64,000 bases of DNA, taken from assembly GCA_023386835.1 (NCBI GenBank), contig JAEWIY010000238.1, positions 1-64,000 on the forward strand, given 5' to 3'. The notes under the pieces are model-generated. The model was given only the letters and a program-made list of their open reading frames with translations. It did not search any database and was not told the DNA's origin. Within the stretch, counting starts at the first letter, position 1, and each line of letters opens with the position of its first letter. Both the position numbers and the translations under genes were made by a program. Below are positions 59,787 through 64,000 of this stretch, piece after piece. Source of the stretch: Verrucomicrobiota bacterium. GTDB taxonomy: Bacteria > Verrucomicrobiota > Verrucomicrobiia > Opitutales > Opitutaceae.

Positions 59787-62756
59787 ATGATCTCCATGCC
59801 GTCCCTGCGAAAGCCCGGCGTTGCACTCTCCAGCCTGGCCCTGGGCTTGCAGCTGCCGCTTCTTGCTCAAGTCGCCCCGCCACCCCCGGAAACCGCACCA
59901 GAAGCCGCCAAGGAGGAAACCCTCCTGCTCTCGCCATTTGAAGTGCGCACCGATCGCGACGTGGGCTACACCGCGACGTCGACCCTCGCCGGCAGCCGCA
60001 TGAACAGCGATCTGCGCGACACACCCTCCGCCATCTCGGTCATGACCCGGGAATACCTCGACGACATCGCCGCGCTCAGCGTCAACGACACCGTCGAATT
60101 TGCCATGAACATGACGTCGGATGTCGACGCCACGGGCAATTCCACCACGGAGAATAATTTCAGCTTCCGCGTTCGCGGCATCGGCGGCGCCCAACGCGCC
60201 CGGAATTTTTTCCGCACGCAGTTGAATGCCGACCTCTACAACGTCGATCGGATCGACCTCGCCCGCGGCCCCAATTCCATCCTCTTCGGTGAAGCGTCGC
60301 CCGCCGGCCTCATCAATACCTCCACCAAGTTCGCGCGCATCGGCCGCACCTTCGGCTCGGTCCAACTCCGCACGGGCAGCTACAAGGAGAAACGCGCGAC
60401 GCTCGACTACAACCTGTCGCTGGGCGACAAGGGGGCCGTCCGCGTCAACCTCCTCGGCCAGGATGCCGACGGGTACCGCGATTTCGAATTCCAAGAGAAA
60501 AAGGGCATCGCTCTCGCCGGCACTTGGCGCCCGTTCCGCCAGACTCAGATCCGGATCGAAGGCGAAAAAATCAACATCGACGAAAACCGTTCCCGGCCGT
60601 GGACCGTCTGGGACGGCTATACCGCCTGGGTCGATGCCGGCAGCCCGCTCACCGGGAATCCCACGCAGTGGGGCCAAACCCTCGGGACCAACGTCAGCAA
60701 TCGTCTCGGCAACAACCAGGTGATGTATTTCCAGAACGGCCCTCTGGCCGGGCAGGCGCTGTTCACCGGCAATCCCGCCAACGCCAATCCGGAGAGCTTC
60801 CGCATTTCGCTCGGAGCGCGCAACATCGTCAACACGCCCAACAACGTGCTCGATGAGTCGCGGTTCCCGCGTGACGGCAATCCGGTCGGCCCCAGCGCCC
60901 GGTCGAATTCTCACGCCGAGATCGGGGGCATTTACATCGAACAAAAGGTCGGCGAGGACCTCACCTTCGAACTCGCGGCCGGTTTCGAGAACGAGTCCCG
61001 GATGTGGAATAATCCCATCGGCTTCGGCAGCATTTCGCTCTTCTACGACGTTAATGCCTACCTGCCGCAGTTCGACGCACAGGGCAACCAGACCGGTATT
61101 GTCCCCAATCCCATGGTCGGCAAGCCGCTCATCGCCTCCAACGGCAATGTGCTCCGGACCTTTGATTATTCGCGCGCCCAGTATCGCGCGACCGGTGCTT
61201 ATCACCTGGATTTCCGCAAGCTCATGAAACGTGAGTCGCTCGCCTCGCGCATCCTTGGGCACCATCGCATCGCAGGCCTCGTTTCGACGGAAAAGTTCAC
61301 GATGGACCGCTTCGACTATCGTGAAGTCAACACGAGTCCCAACCGCCTCGTCGCGGATTACTTCAACACCGCGAATGCCATCACCCGGGTGAACTACTAC
61401 GATCCGTTCGCCCGGAACAGGGAAGACCGCGGCTTGCTCGCGATCGAGAAAAACCCGATCAGCAACGTCCCGCTCGCCGGCACCTCCTTCTCGCGACCCC
61501 AAACGCTCGGGAAGACCGTCACCGCTGAGTATATGCGCAGCGACTGGCGCTACTCCGAAAACCAGCTCGATACCCGCCTCCTGGCCTCGCACAGCTACTT
61601 CTGGGACGATCGCATCGTGCTGCTCTTCGGCTATCGTCACGACGACACGAAGACCTACGGCTCCGATCGCGTCGCCGATCCCGTGACCAACCTCACGCTC
61701 GGCTACAATCGTCGTGCCCAGCCGGATACGGATACCGGCGGCAACACCAAGACGCGTGGCATTGTTTTCCACGCCACGAAGACGATTTCGCTCTTCTACA
61801 ACGAAGCCGACAACTTCGCGGTCCAGACCGCGCGCGACCTCTTTGACGACATCGACAAGAGCCGCCCGGTCGGCAACCGCACGGGCGTCGGCAAGGACGC
61901 CGGCATCAAGCTCAGCCTCTTCGGTGGCAGGGTCTACAGCTCGCTGGCTTGGTATGAGACCGCTGACGCCGGTCAGGCCGTTTCGGTCAACGGCAACTAC
62001 CGCGGTTTCACGAACCGGATCTGGGAGGCGCTCAACGCGGCCAACCCGACTCAATTCCCCTCCCTCAGAGAAACCGATGGTGGCGACACCGTTTCGCTGG
62101 CGAGCGAGGGCTATGAATTCGAAGTCACCGCGAACCCGACCCGTCAGCTTCGCCTCTCCTTCAACTTGAAGAAGGCCAAGACCACGAACAGCGACCTCCT
62201 CCCTAACGTCCGCAACTACCTCAATACGCACCGGGCCACGTGGGAGGCCAACTCGGCCGTTCCGCTCGTGGTCGCCACCAACGGCGCGCTCACCATCGGT
62301 GAACTTCTGCCGCTGCTCGACGATGTCCTGAGGAACGACCTTGGCGCCGAAGGTCGCGCGCCCGTCCGCGACCGTGAAGTCATGGCCAACCTCACCGCCA
62401 ACTACTCCTTCGATCGAGGTTTCATCAAAGGCTTCGGCATCGGCTCCGCGGTTCAGTACCGCGGCGAATCCGTCATCGGCTACCGCGTCGTCACTGACGG
62501 CGAGCCCGTCTATGCCCCGTCCTACACGACGGCCAACGGCTGGCTCTCCTACAACCGGAAGCTCACCGAACGCGTCAACATGCGGCTCCAGCTGAACGTG
62601 AACAATCTGTTCGACTTCGACAAACCGCAGCCCGTCGCGAGCGCCGAGCCGACCACGATCGACAGCCGCACTCCGCCGCTCACCGACGGCCTCGCTTACG
62701 TGTTCTATCTCCCGACTCCGCGCACCTACAGCGTGTCCGCCACCTTCAGCTTCTGA
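59787..62756 (+). CDS. Large TonB-dependent receptor (Opitutaceae type)
   Basis: This 989-residue outer-membrane receptor starts at MISMPSLRKPGVALSSLALG; a second ATG 9 bp inside is also possible. Signal peptide cleavage is near LLAQ. The N-terminal extension ETLLLSPFEVRTDRDVGYTA, with STLAGSRMNSDLRDTPSAIS, is a pattern I associate with the greatly expanded TonB receptor family of Opitutus-like Verrucomicrobia. Further plug motifs are FSFRVRGIGGAQRARNFFRT and DRIDLARGPNSILFGEASPA. The barrel ends in RTYSVSATFSF. It is followed by its own terminator and then a secreted esterase, so polysaccharide-derived oligomers are a likely cargo. Confidence 0.93.
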   Translation: MISMPSLRKPGVALSSLALGLQLPLLAQVAPPPPETAPEAAKEETLLLSPFEVRTDRDVGYTATSTLAGSRMNSDLRDTPSAISVMTREYLDDIAALSVNDTVEFAMNMTSDVDATGNSTTENNFSFRVRGIGGAQRARNFFRTQLNADLYNVDRIDLARGPNSILFGEASPAGLINTSTKFARIGRTFGSVQLRTGSYKEKRATLDYNLSLGDKGAVRVNLLGQDADGYRDFEFQEKKGIALAGTWRPFRQTQIRIEGEKINIDENRSRPWTVWDGYTAWVDAGSPLTGNPTQWGQTLGTNVSNRLGNNQVMYFQNGPLAGQALFTGNPANANPESFRISLGARNIVNTPNNVLDESRFPRDGNPVGPSARSNSHAEIGGIYIEQKVGEDLTFELAAGFENESRMWNNPIGFGSISLFYDVNAYLPQFDAQGNQTGIVPNPMVGKPLIASNGNVLRTFDYSRAQYRATGAYHLDFRKLMKRESLASRILGHHRIAGLVSTEKFTMDRFDYREVNTSPNRLVADYFNTANAITRVNYYDPFARNREDRGLLAIEKNPISNVPLAGTSFSRPQTLGKTVTAEYMRSDWRYSENQLDTRLLASHSYFWDDRIVLLFGYRHDDTKTYGSDRVADPVTNLTLGYNRRAQPDTDTGGNTKTRGIVFHATKTISLFYNEADNFAVQTARDLFDDIDKSRPVGNRTGVGKDAGIKLSLFGGRVYSSLAWYETADAGQAVSVNGNYRGFTNRIWEALNAANPTQFPSLRETDGGDTVSLASEGYEFEVTANPTRQLRLSFNLKKAKTTNSDLLPNVRNYLNTHRATWEANSAVPLVVATNGALTIGELLPLLDDVLRNDLGAEGRAPVRDREVMANLTANYSFDRGFIKGFGIGSAVQYRGESVIGYRVVTDGEPVYAPSYTTANGWLSYNRKLTERVNMRLQLNVNNLFDFDKPQPVASAEPTTIDSRTPPLTDGLAYVFYLPTPRTYSVSATFSF

Positions 62757-62787
62757 CGGCCCGCCCGGAGTTTTCCGACCCTTATCA

Positions 62788-62814
62788 CGGCCGCTCCCAC
62801 GGAGCGGCCGTTTT
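62788..62814 (+). terminator. Rho-independent terminator of the TonB receptor gene
   Basis: A perfect 10-bp stem (CGGCCGCTCC/GGAGCGGCCG, loop CAC) is followed by TTTT. It begins 31 bases after the stop codon. Confidence 0.85.
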
Positions 62815-62884
62815 CACTTCTGGTGGCCCTCTTGAAGGCCAAACGGCAACGCCACTCCTGCTCCCGATTAACTTCTCCCCGGCC

Positions 62885-63832
62885 ATGAGCAACTTCACCG
62901 TCCGATTCCTCCCGCATTCCTTCCCCCGCACCGCCCACTCGGTGGGCTGCTCCGCCTGGCTGCGGCGGATGCAGCTGGCCCTCGTGGGCTGCCTGCTTCC
63001 GATCGCCGCGCTCGCACAATCCGCGCCGGAGCCCGCCGACCGCGACACCCCGCGACCGCGTCGCGAAGTGATCTGGAACAACGTCCCCGCCCAGCCGCAT
63101 CCCTTGGTTTCGCACCACGAACTCCAGAGTGAGGCGATGCAGCGCACGGTGGGCTACACCGTGTATTTGCCTCCTTCCTACGAGGCGGAGCCGGCACGCC
63201 GGTATCCGGTGCTCTATTTCCTTCATGGCGCCGGCGGCAACGAGAACGCGGATGGACCTGGCTTCGCTGCCATCATTGACCGCCTCATCCGCGCCGGCCG
63301 CATTCCTCCCGCCATCTGTGTGTTTCCCAACGGCGGCATGAGCGGCTACCGCGACAACCCCGAAACCGGCATCAATGTCGAAACGATGATCATCCAGGAA
63401 CTCGTTCCGCAGATCGATCAAAACTACCGCACACTTGCGCGCCGCGAATCGCGGGTGATCGGCGGCTTCTCGATGGGCGGCGGCGGTTCGCTTCGGCTCG
63501 CGCTCACACACCCTGATCTCTTTAGCGCAGCTGCCTCATGGGCCGGCAGCGTGGCCAACCGACGCACGCGTGAACTTCCCCCGGAGCTCAACGCCGCCAT
63601 GCTTGGCACACAGGAGCCCACGGTGCGATTGCTGATGATCGTCGGCTACGAAGATGAGGCCGCCCTCGTGGGCCATCTGCCGTTCGTCGAATTGCTGCGG
63701 GAAGCCCGTTACTCCTTCACGTTCCGGACACTCCGCGGCGTGCCGCACAATCTTGGCCGCTACTACGAACTGACCGGTGAAGACTTCGCGACGTTCCTGC
63801 TCCAGGACGTCATCACCGACGCGGCCCAGTAA
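62885..63832 (+). CDS. Secreted alpha/beta-hydrolase esterase (esterase D/CE1-like)
   Basis: This 315-residue protein starts at ATG 62885. Its N-terminal hydrophobic stretch (MQLALVGCLLPIAALAQSAP) is the signal peptide; an internal start at the Met before QLALVG is possible. The hydrolase core has the oxyanion region VLYFLHGAGGNENADG, the nucleophile elbow VIGGFSMGGGGSLRLAL and a candidate His in RGVPHNLGRYY. It resembles feruloyl and acetylxylan esterases of CE1. It lies 128 bp after the TonB receptor, a common arrangement in polysaccharide utilisation, though the terminator between them suggests separate transcription. Confidence 0.88.
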   Translation: MSNFTVRFLPHSFPRTAHSVGCSAWLRRMQLALVGCLLPIAALAQSAPEPADRDTPRPRREVIWNNVPAQPHPLVSHHELQSEAMQRTVGYTVYLPPSYEAEPARRYPVLYFLHGAGGNENADGPGFAAIIDRLIRAGRIPPAICVFPNGGMSGYRDNPETGINVETMIIQELVPQIDQNYRTLARRESRVIGGFSMGGGGSLRLALTHPDLFSAAASWAGSVANRRTRELPPELNAAMLGTQEPTVRLLMIVGYEDEAALVGHLPFVELLREARYSFTFRTLRGVPHNLGRYYELTGEDFATFLLQDVITDAAQ

Positions 63833-63890
63833 CTCCGCGCCTCGACTACGTTCGCTGGAAGGGATGCAGCGTTGCTTTGCTTCCGCGGCC

Positions 63891-64000
63891 CTACTCGGTG
63901 CGGGTGGAAGGTGAGGCAGCGCGGCCAGCGAGACCCCGCATCGTGTTGGCCGCCGTCCGGAGATCGGCCGGCGGCTCATCGCGGTGCGTACGCGAACCTT
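63891..64000 (-). CDS. Possible C-terminal end of a gene outside the window
   Basis: A minus-strand frame open to the window edge ends at TAG 63891-63893 and encodes about 35 residues (PPADLRTAANTMRGLAGRAA, then SPSTRTE). Third positions are GC-rich as in real genes here. It is too short to identify. Confidence 0.4.
   Translation of the reverse strand, partial: GSRTHRDEPPADLRTAANTMRGLAGRAASPSTRTE

Noticed and set aside
59298..62231. Antisense open frame of 977 codons inside the large TonB receptor gene
   Set aside because: It mirrors the receptor frame, is rich in Val/Glu/Arg repeats typical of antisense GC-rich DNA, and has no recognisable domain. The plus-strand receptor is clearly the real gene.

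Overview
The window is a high-GC bacterial chromosome segment. Gene content points to the Verrucomicrobiota, most likely an Opitutaceae-type organism. The clues are a very long TonB-dependent receptor with the Opitutus-style 'LSPFEVRTDRDVGYTATSTL' N-terminus, further TonB receptors with PepSY partners, an ADOP-type permease, and leader peptides and codon use of that group. This assignment is inference; there is no rRNA, tRNA, CRISPR array, phage or insertion sequence in the window.

Layout. 1-10.6 kb: end of an ADOP permease, a ferredoxin-like protein, an ABC exporter, DUF4097 and DUF3788 proteins, and a hybrid histidine kinase followed by a PAS histidine kinase. 10.7-19.1 kb: housekeeping genes (rarA, a ComEC-like protein, a transglutaminase, then ribBX-ribH-nusB-ftsY). 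19.2-28.6 kb: a minus-strand metal-acquisition island with two TonB receptors, two PepSY proteins and a beta-propeller/CusF fusion lipoprotein. 28.6-33.9 kb: dps, two COG0523 metallochaperone GTPases (one His-rich, followed by a WD40 protein) and a LysM amidase. 34.0-46.6 kb: a stress and envelope block. 46.9-51.8 kb: pyruvate kinase, a WalJ-like hydrolase, and a PTPS-FolE2-SDR operon that looks like a tetrahydrobiopterin pathway. 51.8-58.9 kb: a chemoreceptor, a MscS channel, a fructokinase, a sugar-phosphatase/glycosidase fusion and a glycogen-synthase-like glycosyltransferase. 59.2-64 kb: a frameshifted 3' remnant of ruvB, a 989-residue TonB receptor and a secreted esterase.

The most striking signal is in 34-46.7 kb. 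Four operons, all on the minus strand, each have a sigma-54-type promoter (GG-N10-GC). Upstream of each lie TGCA-N3-TGCA-like dyads. In two of them the dyads sit at exactly 84 and 116 bp above the -24 element; in a third they sit at 86 and 118 bp; in the fourth a dyad sits at 82 bp. In the middle of this block is a three-gene operon with 4-bp overlaps: an AlgB/NtrC-like sigma-54 activator, a KinB-like sensor kinase and a third receiver protein. The predicted targets are (i) a GT4 glycosyltransferase, an alkaline-phosphatase-type plus EEP-phosphatase fusion and a VTT/DedA-type membrane protein, (ii) a DUF892-like and two unknown proteins, (iii) DUF1328 plus a lipoprotein, and (iv) an unknown protein, an lmo0937-like protein, DUF3185 and DUF883. 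I propose a locally encoded sigma-54 envelope-stress and lipid-remodelling regulon. The promoter and dyad positions are read directly from the sequence; the regulatory link is inference.
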